Notes under the pieces: generated by a model
Database searches by the model: none
What the model was told of the DNA's origin: nothing
What the model saw: only the letters and a program-made list of their open reading frames with translations
Source of the DNA: CAKRJP01 sp963658085
GTDB lineage: Bacteria > Bacillota > Clostridia > Lachnospirales > Lachnospiraceae
Direction: 5' to 3'
DNA length: 64,000 nt
Assembly (NCBI GenBank): GCA_963658085.1
Contig: CAVKOU010000010.1
Span: 3,271 to 67,270 of the forward strand
Shown: in pieces, positions 8,713-16,633 of the stretch
Layout of the letters: every line of letters starts with the position of its first letter
Numbering within the stretch: position 1 is the first letter of the stretch
Translations under genes and position numbers: made by a program

Positions 8713-8865
8713 TTAAAAAATCAAGCCTTTTTTATCCTTCAACAGGCGGGCACCGCTAACAATTGAGATAATACCTGTAACTATTCCAACAACCAACATA
8801 ATGATTCCCACTGTGATGGTAGCTCCCCCTGCAAAAGTCATAGACTTATACGCTTTTTCATTCAT
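8713..8865 (-). CDS. 50-residue single-helix membrane protein next to pyrE
   Basis: Short gene with a good ribosome site (GGAGG, 10 bases before ATG). The product starts MNEKAYKSMTFAGGATI, has one glycine- and valine-rich transmembrane helix (about residues 11-38) and ends in a basic tail, SGARLLKDKKGLIF. It lies 21 bp after the pyrE stop on the same strand, so it is probably co-transcribed with pyr genes. Coding is supported by the ribosome site, the well-formed helix with positive-inside tail, and the lack of any other use of this 150-bp gap. Function unknown. Confidence 0.7.
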   Translation of the reverse strand: MNEKAYKSMTFAGGATITVGIIMLVVGIVTGIISIVSGARLLKDKKGLIF

Positions 8866-8886
8866 GATTGTTTATCCTCCGTAAGA

Positions 8887-9567
8887 TTATTTCGCGCCGT
8901 ATTGCTCATAATACGCGTCAATAGCTGCTTTTAAGGTATCATCAATAATTACTTTTCCGTTTTTCTCTTTGTTATAAAGACACTCTACCACGTCCTCCAT
9001 GGTAACAATGGCTGCTGTGTCAAAGCCATAAAGATCTTTGATCTCATCCAGTGCGCATTTTTCATTGCCCTTTCCAACCTCCATGCGGTTCAAGGATACC
9101 ATCAGACCTACGATAGTAACATCTGCAGCATTTCTTACCTTAGGAACCGTCTCCTCCATGGATTTCCCTGAAGTTGTAACGTCCTCAATCATAATCACAC
9201 GGTCACCGTCTTTAAGGCTGCTTCCAAGGAATTTTCCCTTGTCTGCACCGTGATCCTTTTCTTCCTTACGATCTGAACAATAGCGTACTTCTTTTCCGTA
9301 AAGTTCGCTGTAAGCAATAGCTGTTACCACGCTAAGAGGAATCCCCTTATAAGCAGGTCCAAAGAGCACGTCAAAATCATCTCCATAGGTGCTATGGATT
9401 GCTTTTGCATAATACTCCCCTAATTTTTTTAACTGAGAACCTGTAACATAGGCTCCTGCATTCATAAAAAATGGAGATTTACGACCACTCTTTAAAGTAA
9501 AGTCTCCAAATTTCAACACATCACTTTCTACCATAAAATCTATAAATTCTTGCTTATAGCTTTCCAT
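8887..9567 (-). CDS. pyrE: Orotate phosphoribosyltransferase
   Basis: Makes OMP from orotate and PRPP. 226 residues; the PRPP loop is VMIEDVTTSGKSMEE (about residues 123-138). LKSGRKSPFFMNAG near residue 25 and GPAYKGIPL near 90 belong to the orotate/PRPP site. GGAGG precedes the start. Third pyrimidine step after pyrD in the pyrF-pyrK-pyrD-pyrE order, 41 bp downstream of pyrD. Confidence 0.97.
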   Translation of the reverse strand: MESYKQEFIDFMVESDVLKFGDFTLKSGRKSPFFMNAGAYVTGSQLKKLGEYYAKAIHSTYGDDFDVLFGPAYKGIPLSVVTAIAYSELYGKEVRYCSDRKEEKDHGADKGKFLGSSLKDGDRVIMIEDVTTSGKSMEETVPKVRNAADVTIVGLMVSLNRMEVGKGNEKCALDEIKDLYGFDTAAIVTMEDVVECLYNKEKNGKVIIDDTLKAAIDAYYEQYGAK

Positions 9568-9608
9568 TTTATTTATCCTCCATTGTAATTTAACGCTTTC
9601 TAATACTC

Positions 9609-10511
9609 TTATTTAACGATGCCTACCATATCTTTTACAGAATCAAATCCATATTTTTTCATATAGGCTTCGATTCCTTCGATCACTTCTTTTGTCACTG
9701 CAGGGTTGTGGAAATTAGCGGTTCCCACAGATACTGCGGATGCACCTGCAAGTAAAAATTCAATGGCATCCTCTGCAGAAGAGATTCCGCCCATACCGAT
9801 GATTGGAATATTCACAGCCTGTGCCACCTGATATACCATGCGCACTGCAATCGGCTTCACGATAGGACCGGAAACACCACCTGTCTTGTTAGCTACCGCA
9901 AAGGTTTGTCTGTGAATGTCGATCTTCATTCCCGTAAGGGTATTAATCAGAGACACTGCATCTGCTCCACCGGCTTCAGCTGCCTTGGCAATTTCTGTAA
10001 TATCTGTCACATTTGGCGTGAGCTTCATGATAATCGGCTGTTTTGCGATTTTTTTGATCTGCCCGGTCAGCTCCTCCACATGCTTTGCATCCTGTCCGAA
10101 AGCTAGAAATCCTGCATTTACATTCGGGCAGGAAATATTAATTTCCATCATGTCGATAGGTTCGTCCTGTAATCGCTCCACTACCGCTAAATATTCTTCC
10201 GGTGCATGTCCGCATACATTTACGATGATCTTGGTATCAAACTGCTTAAGATATGGAATATCTCTTTTACAAAAAAGCTCGATTCCCGGATTCTGAAGAC
10301 CAATAGCATTCATCATTCCACCGTAGACTTCTGCCACTCTAGGGGTGGGATTTCCAGGCCACGGCACGTTAGCAACACCCTTTGTAGTTACCGCTCCTAA
10401 GGTATTAAGATCTACATATTCTGAAAATTCTTCTCCAGATCCAAAGGTTCCGGAGGCTACTGTTACAGGATTCTTCCATTCAACTCCCGCAATATTCACT
10501 GACATATCCAT
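9609..10511 (-). CDS. pyrD: Dihydroorotate dehydrogenase B, catalytic subunit
   Basis: FMN enzyme of class 1B that oxidises dihydroorotate and passes electrons through PyrK to NAD. 300 residues from MDMSVNIAGVEWKNPV. The upstream in-frame start overlaps pyrK and lacks a ribosome site, while GGAGGTGG stands 7 bases before this ATG. NISCPNVNAG with the catalytic Cys is near residue 130; GGISSAEDAIEF and GASAVSVGT near 245-270 bind FMN. ATG and the pyrK stop share one base. Confidence 0.97.
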   Translation of the reverse strand: MDMSVNIAGVEWKNPVTVASGTFGSGEEFSEYVDLNTLGAVTTKGVANVPWPGNPTPRVAEVYGGMMNAIGLQNPGIELFCKRDIPYLKQFDTKIIVNVCGHAPEEYLAVVERLQDEPIDMMEINISCPNVNAGFLAFGQDAKHVEELTGQIKKIAKQPIIMKLTPNVTDITEIAKAAEAGGADAVSLINTLTGMKIDIHRQTFAVANKTGGVSGPIVKPIAVRMVYQVAQAVNIPIIGMGGISSAEDAIEFLLAGASAVSVGTANFHNPAVTKEVIEGIEAYMKKYGFDSVKDMVGIVK

Positions 10512-11293
10512 TAGATTTCCACCTCCGTAGATAAGAATACCGGACCATCCTTGCAAATACGCTTATTGTGTACATTGCTATGATGATCCACCTCTTTTGT
10601 CTTGCAAACACAGGCAAGACAGGCTCCAATTCCGCAAGCCATTCTCTCTTCCAGAGAAATGTAACAGGTAATTTCCTTTTCCTCTGCATATGCTTTGATA
10701 GCTCGAAGCATAGGAGTTGGGCCACAGGCGTAGATTATATCCGCCTCAAGTCCCTGTTCTTCAATGGCATTCATAACATTCCCTTTAGTACCTACACTTC
10801 CGTCTTCTGTGGAAATATATAATTCTCCGTTTGCCTCAAATTCTTCTTTCAGGAAATTATTGGCATCCCGATAGCCAACCACAATCTGCTTCTTCTCACA
10901 TTCCATTTCCTTGGCAAGCTCCAAAATCGGAGGCACTCCGATACCGCCTCCCATAAGGAATACTTTCTTTCCTTTTGCCTCTTCATAAGGGAAACCATTT
11001 CCTAACGGGCCGATCACCGGCACATAATCCCCAGCCTTTAACTGAGAGAATTCTTTCGTTCCGGTATTTTCTCCGGTCACCCGGTATACAAGTCTAAGAG
11101 TCCCCTTAGACTTGTCAATCTCACAGATACTGATGGGTCTTGGAAGTAGCTTACTTGCATCCTTCGTATATACAGAAACAAACTGACCAGGTCTTGCGGT
11201 CTCTGCAGCCTTGGTCTCGATCACCAGGCTAAAAATCCCAGGTGCTAACTCTTCTTGTGAGATTACCTTTGCCTCTTCTTTTTCTTTCTTCAT
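10511..11293 (-). CDS. pyrK: Dihydroorotate dehydrogenase B, electron transfer subunit
   Basis: FAD and 2Fe-2S subunit partnering PyrD. 260 residues: a FAD domain (PGQFVSVYTKD, LLPRPISIC near 35-60), an NAD domain (GGGIGVPPILELAKE near 115-130) and the C-terminal cluster motif ACGIGACLACVCKT near 220-235 with four spaced cysteines. A perfect 10-bp inverted repeat lies inside the gene at 11089-11114. The gene follows pyrF after a 167-bp gap holding a second stem-loop. Confidence 0.96.
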   Translation of the reverse strand: MKKEKEEAKVISQEELAPGIFSLVIETKAAETARPGQFVSVYTKDASKLLPRPISICEIDKSKGTLRLVYRVTGENTGTKEFSQLKAGDYVPVIGPLGNGFPYEEAKGKKVFLMGGGIGVPPILELAKEMECEKKQIVVGYRDANNFLKEEFEANGELYISTEDGSVGTKGNVMNAIEEQGLEADIIYACGPTPMLRAIKAYAEEKEITCYISLEERMACGIGACLACVCKTKEVDHHSNVHNKRICKDGPVFLSTEVEI

Positions 11294-11309
11294 CTGTCTA
11301 TCTCCTAAG

Positions 11310-11342
11310 GAGCACCCGCCTGCGAATCACAAGCCGGTGCTC
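11310..11342 (-). other. Stem-loop between pyrF and pyrK
   Basis: Two 13-base arms pair with one mismatch around a 7-base loop, directly upstream of the pyrK ribosome site. No U run follows on the minus strand, so it is not a clear terminator. It does not show the PyrR anti-anti-terminator consensus. It may be a processing or stability element within the operon. Confidence 0.4.
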
Positions 11343-11460
11343 TATTTTAATCTATTATTTTTCGTAACTACTCAGAACCATAAAAACCTGCTTTCTGCGA
11401 ATTCTTGCAATCAAGCAGAATAGCAATTTATATAAAGAAGTAACTACAAGTCTGAAAAGT

Positions 11461-12387
11461 CTATCGATTGTTCAATGCTCCCTGAATATCATCCACCATA
11501 GCTTCCACTGCTGCTCTGGAAGCTTCACCAAAATGTTCTGCTCCAAACTTAGCATACTGCTCCTGCTTGTATGCTGCGATGATTCCACGAGAAGAGTTTA
11601 CGATAGCTCCCAACCCATCCTCGTTAAAGAAATGTACCAGATCTTTTCCCTTTCCTCCCTGGGCACCATATCCCGGAACTAAGATATAAGATTTTGGCAT
11701 TACTTTTCTTAATACCTTACCCATCTCCGGATAAGTTGCTCCTACCACGGCTCCGATATAGCTATACTCATCACCCATGCAGGATTCTCCCCACTGGGCT
11801 ACCTTTTCTCCAACCAGCTCATACAATGGTTTCCCATCTACCAACTGATCCTGGAATTCTCCACTGGAAGGATTGGACGTCTTAACTAAAATAAACAGTC
11901 CCTTTTTCTCTTCTTTACAAATATCAATAAAAGGATTGACTCCGTCGGATCCAAGATAAGGATTCACTGTTACAAAATCCTCATCAAATGGGGCATAGGT
12001 TTTGCTTCCCACCTGAACTTTTCCAATATGTCCAACTGCATAGGCAGCAGAGGTAGATCCGATATCTCCACGTTTTATATCTCCGATCACTACCAGTCCC
12101 TTTTCCTTACAGTAATCTACTGTTTTCTTAAAGGCCTCTAATCCCGGAATTCCAAATTGCTCGTACATGGCAATCTGCGGTTTTACTGCCGGAATCAAAT
12201 CATAAGTATGATCAACAATCTCTTTATTAAACTGCCAAATAGCCTCGGCAGCTCCCTCTAAGGTTTCACCGAATTCTGCATAGGCCTTCTCCTGCACCTG
12301 CTGCGGAACAAAATCAAGCTTTGGATCTAATCCAACTACAATGGGTGCCCCTGTTTTCTTTATATTTTCAATAAGTTTGTTGATCAT
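11461..12387 (-). CDS. pyrF: Orotidine 5'-phosphate decarboxylase (long, group 2 form)
   Basis: Final UMP step, decarboxylating OMP. 308 residues, the length of the bacterial/archaeal group 2 enzyme rather than the 230-residue E. coli form. VVGLDPKLDF opens the barrel; VIGDIKRGDIGSTSAAYA (about residues 95-112) has the catalytic Asp-Lys-Asp set; LVPGYGAQGGKG near 240 binds phosphate. It has its own promoter and GGAGG site and is the first gene of the pyr cluster. Confidence 0.96.
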   Translation of the reverse strand: MINKLIENIKKTGAPIVVGLDPKLDFVPQQVQEKAYAEFGETLEGAAEAIWQFNKEIVDHTYDLIPAVKPQIAMYEQFGIPGLEAFKKTVDYCKEKGLVVIGDIKRGDIGSTSAAYAVGHIGKVQVGSKTYAPFDEDFVTVNPYLGSDGVNPFIDICKEEKKGLFILVKTSNPSSGEFQDQLVDGKPLYELVGEKVAQWGESCMGDEYSYIGAVVGATYPEMGKVLRKVMPKSYILVPGYGAQGGKGKDLVHFFNEDGLGAIVNSSRGIIAAYKQEQYAKFGAEHFGEASRAAVEAMVDDIQGALNNR

Positions 12388-12446
12388 GATATATCCTCCT
12401 GGTTGTGATTGTTTTCATAGAATGATAGCTTTTTCTATCGTTTTTT

Positions 12447-12475
12447 ATCATAACATATCAAGCTCCATGGAACAA
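12447..12475 (-). promoter_or_regulatory. Promoter of the pyr operon
   Basis: TTGTTC (12470-12475) and TATGAT (12447-12452) on the minus strand with a 17-bp spacer, about 60 bp before pyrF. The leader contains a short GATAG/CTATC hairpin. No PyrR-type attenuator was seen. Confidence 0.55.
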
Positions 12476-12513
12476 GACTCCTTGTGTTTGTAAGAAAAAA
12501 ATGCATCAAAAAA

Positions 12514-12539
12514 GAAAAGGATGAAACCTCACCCTTTTC
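12514..12539 (-). terminator. Terminator after ctpA
   Basis: GAAAAGGGTG/CATCCTTTTC stem of 10 bp (one G-T pair) followed at once by six T on the minus strand, 12 bp past the CtpA stop codon. Confidence 0.85.
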
Positions 12540-12551
12540 TCTAACTTCAAA

Positions 12552-13796
12552 CTATTCTGACTTTACCACTTCAATGGCTTTGTCTAATTGATTATCCGCT
12601 TCGGAATTATTTTCGTCTTTTTCGTATTCTACTTCCACATCCGGAGTGATTCCCTCACCGTTAATGTTTCTTCCATTCGGTGTATAGTAATCTGCAATCG
12701 TAATCTTCAGACTGGTTCCATCTCCCAGATCAAAGATCTGCTGCACCACGCCTTTTCCATAGGACTGGGTTCCTACGATCTTTCCGATTCCATAATCCTG
12801 AATGGCGCCTGCATAAATCTCTGAAGCGCTGGCACTATTGCCATTCATAAGCACTACCAACGGTTTGGTGAACTGATTTTCCTCATCGGAGGTTGCCTCA
12901 TTCTTATTACCATCCTTATCCTGGGTATATACAATAAGTCCTTCCGGAAGCATCTGGTCTAACATATCGCAAACAGTGCTTACATTTCCTCCCGGGTTAT
13001 TTCGAAGATCCACGATCAATCGTTCCATTCCCTGGTTTTCTAAATCATCAAGCGCATTCTTATATTGCTCACTAGTAACAGTATCAAATTCCGTAACCTT
13101 AATATAACCAATGTTATCCTCTAACATTTTATAAGAAACCGTATGAATCTCGATCTTATCTCTGGTTGCGGTAAGCTTTAGTTCCTCACTTTGATCCCCT
13201 CGGATTACCGTAAGAACTACATCTGTTCCCTGTTCTCCTTTGATGTAACTGACCACCTTGGTAAGATCCATTCCTGTCACTTCTGTATCATCTACTTTAT
13301 AAAGAATATCCTCTGCTTTAAGTCCTGCTTTATCTGCCGGAGAATCCTCATAGACTTCTACAATAGTTACAACTCCTGTAGTGGCATCTTCTGTCAACAC
13401 AGCACCCACGCCCTCATATTCTCCTGAAGTAGACTCATTCAGTGCTTTGGTCTCCTCCTCGTTATAATAAACGGAATAAACATCGTCCAAACCATCCACA
13501 TATCCTTTTAGGATACCATCCCGAACAGCATCGCTGTCCTCCTCATAGAGAAACTTTTCCTGAACGATTCTTTGTATCTTGGCTAGTTTTTTTAGAGTAT
13601 CACTGCTCACCACATTGTCGGCATTTCCTCCCATGAGTTTCACGCCTCCAACTGCCAATCCGGCAATAACAAAGGCCCCAATGGCGCCAACAAAAATTCC
13701 TTTCAAAAATCCCGTGGACTTTTTGGAAGTAGATCTATTCTCCAACTCTTCGCTTGCAGCAGAAACCTCCCTCTCATCTATTTTATTATTATCCAT
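12552..13796 (-). CDS. Carboxy-terminal processing protease (S41, CtpA type)
   Basis: Membrane-anchored serine protease acting outside the membrane. 414 residues: a cytosolic N-terminus, one transmembrane helix (about 29-50), a PDZ domain (about 120-200, with GVGAVLTED and DSPADKAGLKAEDI) and the S41 core. Catalytic Ser lies in NGNSASASE and Lys in GTQSYGKGVVQQ, near residues 320-350. It follows the M23 peptidase by 21 bp. In several bacteria Ctp proteases trim cell-wall hydrolases or their regulators, which fits this block with FtsEX and an EnvC-like protein. Confidence 0.93.
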   Translation of the reverse strand: MDNNKIDEREVSAASEELENRSTSKKSTGFLKGIFVGAIGAFVIAGLAVGGVKLMGGNADNVVSSDTLKKLAKIQRIVQEKFLYEEDSDAVRDGILKGYVDGLDDVYSVYYNEEETKALNESTSGEYEGVGAVLTEDATTGVVTIVEVYEDSPADKAGLKAEDILYKVDDTEVTGMDLTKVVSYIKGEQGTDVVLTVIRGDQSEELKLTATRDKIEIHTVSYKMLEDNIGYIKVTEFDTVTSEQYKNALDDLENQGMERLIVDLRNNPGGNVSTVCDMLDQMLPEGLIVYTQDKDGNKNEATSDEENQFTKPLVVLMNGNSASASEIYAGAIQDYGIGKIVGTQSYGKGVVQQIFDLGDGTSLKITIADYYTPNGRNINGEGITPDVEVEYEKDENNSEADNQLDKAIEVVKSE

Positions 13797-13817
13797 ATCT
13801 TTTACTTTCCTCCGGCT

Positions 13818-14960
13818 TTATAGATATCCCTGTGGATCCACTGCAGTTCCATCCACTTCCACCTGGAAATGTAAATGGGCCCCAAAAGAGTCACCGGTAT
13901 TTCCTACATATCCGATCTGCTGTCCCTTCACTACAGTCTGTCCCGCAGAAACTGCTAAAGCACTGTGGTGCATATACTTTGTTACGATTCCATTTCCATG
14001 GTCAATAACCACCCAGTTACCTGCACTATCACTCCATCCGGCAATGATGACGGTTCCTGCATCTGCCGCATAGGTAGGGCTTCCTTCTGATGCCGCAAGA
14101 TCTAAGCCCTTATGGAAAGAACTGTCAAAGTCACGATATCCAAAGGTACTACTAACAGTTCCGGATGGGCAAGGATTGGTAAATTGTCCGCTACCACTGA
14201 CTACGACACTATCAGAAGCAACATAGGTAGAACTTCCTGAAGAGCTTGCACTCTGTGCCGCTTTTGCAGCCGCCGCTGCCGCCGCTGCTGCTTCCTGCTG
14301 CTTTCTTTGTGCCTCAGCCGCAGCCTCTTCTAATTCCTTGATTTTGGCATTGGTAGAAGTAAGTTCGCTATCCAAAGAAGCAATCTCCTTGGATTTCTCA
14401 TTTACCAAAGTGGTAAGTTCTTCCTGCTTTGCTACAATATCATCATGCATCTTATCTAACTGTGCATACTCTTCATTCAAAGCCTCTTCCTGGTCTTCTA
14501 CATCCTTCACAATTTCCTGATATTCCACCAACATATCTCTGTCATAGGTGGAAATGGTATTGATATATTCTGCCTTATTCAAAAAATCGCCGATGGATTC
14601 TGCACTAATCAAAATTTCAATAAGCTGTGCATTGCCATTTTCATACATGAATTTAATACGTTTTTTCATGTTGGTATATTGGGTATTCTCATTGACTTTG
14701 GCGGTAACAAGTTCATCTTCTTTTTCTTTGATTTCTGTTTCTTTATCCGAAATCTGTTGCTGAACCTCTTCCATCTCTTTTACTTTCTTTTCCAGTTGTG
14801 TTACCAGACTGTTTTTCTCATTTTGTGCAGTATTTTTCTGATTTTGTAAGGTGTCAGCTTTTTTCTTAGCGTCATCCACCTCTGTAGCCTTTACCGGAAC
14901 CGCAAGGCTGAGGCAGACAGTTATGGCCACCAGGCCCTTTAACATCTTATTTTTTATCAT
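13818..14960 (-). CDS. EnvC/PcsB-like coiled-coil M23 peptidase
   Basis: Exported cell-wall hydrolase or hydrolase activator. 380 residues: a signal peptide (about 1-26), a long coiled coil (about 27-235) ending in an Ala-rich stretch, a Ser/Thr linker, and a C-terminal LytM/M23 domain (about 260-380). The zinc motifs are complete (FHKGLDLA with His and Asp; GAHLHFQVE with the HxH motif), so this copy may be catalytically active, unlike E. coli EnvC. It lies just downstream of ftsE-ftsX, the known transmembrane switch for coiled-coil hydrolases such as EnvC and PcsB. Confidence 0.92.
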   Translation of the reverse strand: MIKNKMLKGLVAITVCLSLAVPVKATEVDDAKKKADTLQNQKNTAQNEKNSLVTQLEKKVKEMEEVQQQISDKETEIKEKEDELVTAKVNENTQYTNMKKRIKFMYENGNAQLIEILISAESIGDFLNKAEYINTISTYDRDMLVEYQEIVKDVEDQEEALNEEYAQLDKMHDDIVAKQEELTTLVNEKSKEIASLDSELTSTNAKIKELEEAAAEAQRKQQEAAAAAAAAAKAAQSASSSGSSTYVASDSVVVSGSGQFTNPCPSGTVSSTFGYRDFDSSFHKGLDLAASEGSPTYAADAGTVIIAGWSDSAGNWVVIDHGNGIVTKYMHHSALAVSAGQTVVKGQQIGYVGNTGDSFGAHLHFQVEVDGTAVDPQGYL

Positions 14961-14983
14961 AAGTTTACCCCTTATAAACTACA

Positions 14984-15023
14984 ACATTCTTCCACCTATA
15001 CACCTGGCACAGGGGAAGAATGT
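14984..15023 (-). other. Inverted repeat between ftsX and the M23 gene
   Basis: Perfect 10-bp arms, ACATTCTTCC and GGAAGAATGT, separated by 20 bases, fill most of the 70-bp gap. No U run follows. It could be a stability hairpin or partial stop between the FtsEX pair and its predicted partner. Confidence 0.4.
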
Positions 15024-15030
15024 CGAAAAA

Positions 15031-15939
15031 TTATACTCTTAAATGTTTACGAATTGTAAAGAAACTTCCTACAAAACCAATACCGACTCCAAGAGCGATT
15101 CCCACCGGCAACAGAGTTTTATAAACATCCACAACCGGAAGAAATTCCACGATATTGTTAAGAAGACTAAATTTCGCCATAATATAAGCCACTGCTTTAT
15201 CATATGCAAAATATAAAATAACAAGAGGTATCAGAGCTCCGATTACTCCGATCAGAAGACCCTCGATTACAAAAGGAGCTCGGACGAATCCATCCTTTGC
15301 ACCGATATATTTCATAATAGCAATCTCTTCGCTTCTTACGGTAATACCCATAGTAACGGTATTGCTGATCAGGAAGATAGATACCGCGAGCAAAATTCCG
15401 ATAATTCCTGCAGAAATAATTCCTACTAATTTATTCATACTGGTAAGAGTCTTGGCTACTACATCTGATTTGTTAACCTTACGCACACCGTCTAAGCTTT
15501 CTGCAAAAGAAACCACACTCTTCTGCTTTGAAACATCTGACATATAAACTTCATAGTTATCTGAATTCGCCAAAGGATTATCGGATTTAAATCCCTCCGC
15601 CAAATCTGCTGAATCTCCAAAGTAATCAGTTTTGAATTTCTCCCAGGCATCATCAGCACTTACGTAATTTACTTCTAATACGCCATCTGCCTCTTCTAAC
15701 TGCTTACCGATCTTATTCTTCTGGGACTGGGTCGCATCTTCATCAAAGAAAACTGTAATTGCAACCCCTTCCTCCGCTTTTGCTACAATATGATTAAAAT
15801 TAAGAACAATGGAGTAAAACAATCCGAACAAGAAAATACATGCTGCCATCGTCGCAATAGAAGCGATGGAAAACATCTTATTTCTTCGAATGTTCTTAGC
15901 ACCCTGTCTTATAGAATATCCAACTGTACTAATTCTCAT
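15031..15939 (-). CDS. ftsX: Cell division ABC transporter permease FtsX
   Basis: Membrane subunit of FtsEX, which couples ATP use to activation of cell-wall hydrolases at the septum. 302 residues from MRISTVGYSIRQG. This start overlaps the end of ftsE by 11 bp and has GGTGGG 7 bases upstream, so the longer in-frame start within ftsE is not used. Topology is typical: TM1 (about 27-48), a large extracellular loop (about 50-165), then three helices, with a VRSEEIAIMKYIGA motif before TM3. Confidence 0.95.
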   Translation of the reverse strand: MRISTVGYSIRQGAKNIRRNKMFSIASIATMAACIFLFGLFYSIVLNFNHIVAKAEEGVAITVFFDEDATQSQKNKIGKQLEEADGVLEVNYVSADDAWEKFKTDYFGDSADLAEGFKSDNPLANSDNYEVYMSDVSKQKSVVSFAESLDGVRKVNKSDVVAKTLTSMNKLVGIISAGIIGILLAVSIFLISNTVTMGITVRSEEIAIMKYIGAKDGFVRAPFVIEGLLIGVIGALIPLVILYFAYDKAVAYIMAKFSLLNNIVEFLPVVDVYKTLLPVGIALGVGIGFVGSFFTIRKHLRV

Positions 15940-16615
15940 TACTATACCCACCTTTTTTCTCGTCGCTGACAATTACACCTTTTTTCATTGTAACAACTCG
16001 TTTTTTCATCTCATTAACGATCTCTTGATTGTGTGTTACAACCAGTACTGTCGTTCCTCTTTCATTGGCTTCCTCCAAAAGCTTCATGATCTCCCATGAG
16101 TTTGTAGGGTCCAAGTTACCGGTAGGCTCATCCGCCAAGAGGATTGCCGGCTCATTTACAATAGCTCTTGCGATGGCAACTCTCTGCTGCTCTCCACCAG
16201 ATAACTCCCTTGGGAATGACTTGTACTTTTGTGCTAATCCTACCAATGAAAGCGCCGCAGGTACTTTCTTCTTGATGATACGGGTAGGCCTCTCTGTCAC
16301 TCGCAGTGCAAAGGCGATATTTTCATAAATGTTTCTGTCCTGTAACAAACGGAAATCCTGGAATACTACTCCTACATTTCTTCGGTAGGTCGGGATCTTA
16401 CGATGCTTCATTCTATTTAAAGAAAATCCGTTAACTGTTATAGTACCTGAAGTAGGTTCCAATTCCTTCAAAATCAGCTTAATCAATGTTGACTTGCCGG
16501 AACCACTGTCACCTACGATGAACACAAACTCTCCCTGCTCAATCTTAAGATTGATACCATTGAGAGCAGCAACCCCTTTTGAGTACTCTTTCGTTACTTC
16601 TTTTAATTCAATCAT
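15929..16615 (-). CDS. ftsE: Cell division ATP-binding protein FtsE
   Basis: ABC ATPase of 228 residues that drives FtsX. Walker A is GDSGSGKSTLI (about 35-45), Q-loop VFQDFRLL, signature LSGGEQQR (about 137-144), Walker B ILLADEPTG. The first helical region with GVAALNGINL is characteristic of FtsE. It follows the CdaR-like gene by 18 bp and overlaps ftsX. Confidence 0.96.
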   Translation of the reverse strand: MIELKEVTKEYSKGVAALNGINLKIEQGEFVFIVGDSGSGKSTLIKLILKELEPTSGTITVNGFSLNRMKHRKIPTYRRNVGVVFQDFRLLQDRNIYENIAFALRVTERPTRIIKKKVPAALSLVGLAQKYKSFPRELSGGEQQRVAIARAIVNEPAILLADEPTGNLDPTNSWEIMKLLEEANERGTTVLVVTHNQEIVNEMKKRVVTMKKGVIVSDEKKGGYSNEN

Positions 16616-16633
16616 TGAGTTCCTCCTAATTAT

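Noticed and set aside
12388..12550. PyrR attenuator in the pyr leader
   Set aside because: A promoter and a small hairpin are visible, but not the PyrR-binding loop consensus or a terminator/antiterminator pair.
14270..14300. Simple repeat in the M23 gene (GCC/GCT run)
   Set aside because: It encodes an Ala-rich linker between coiled coil and M23 domain, common in such proteins.
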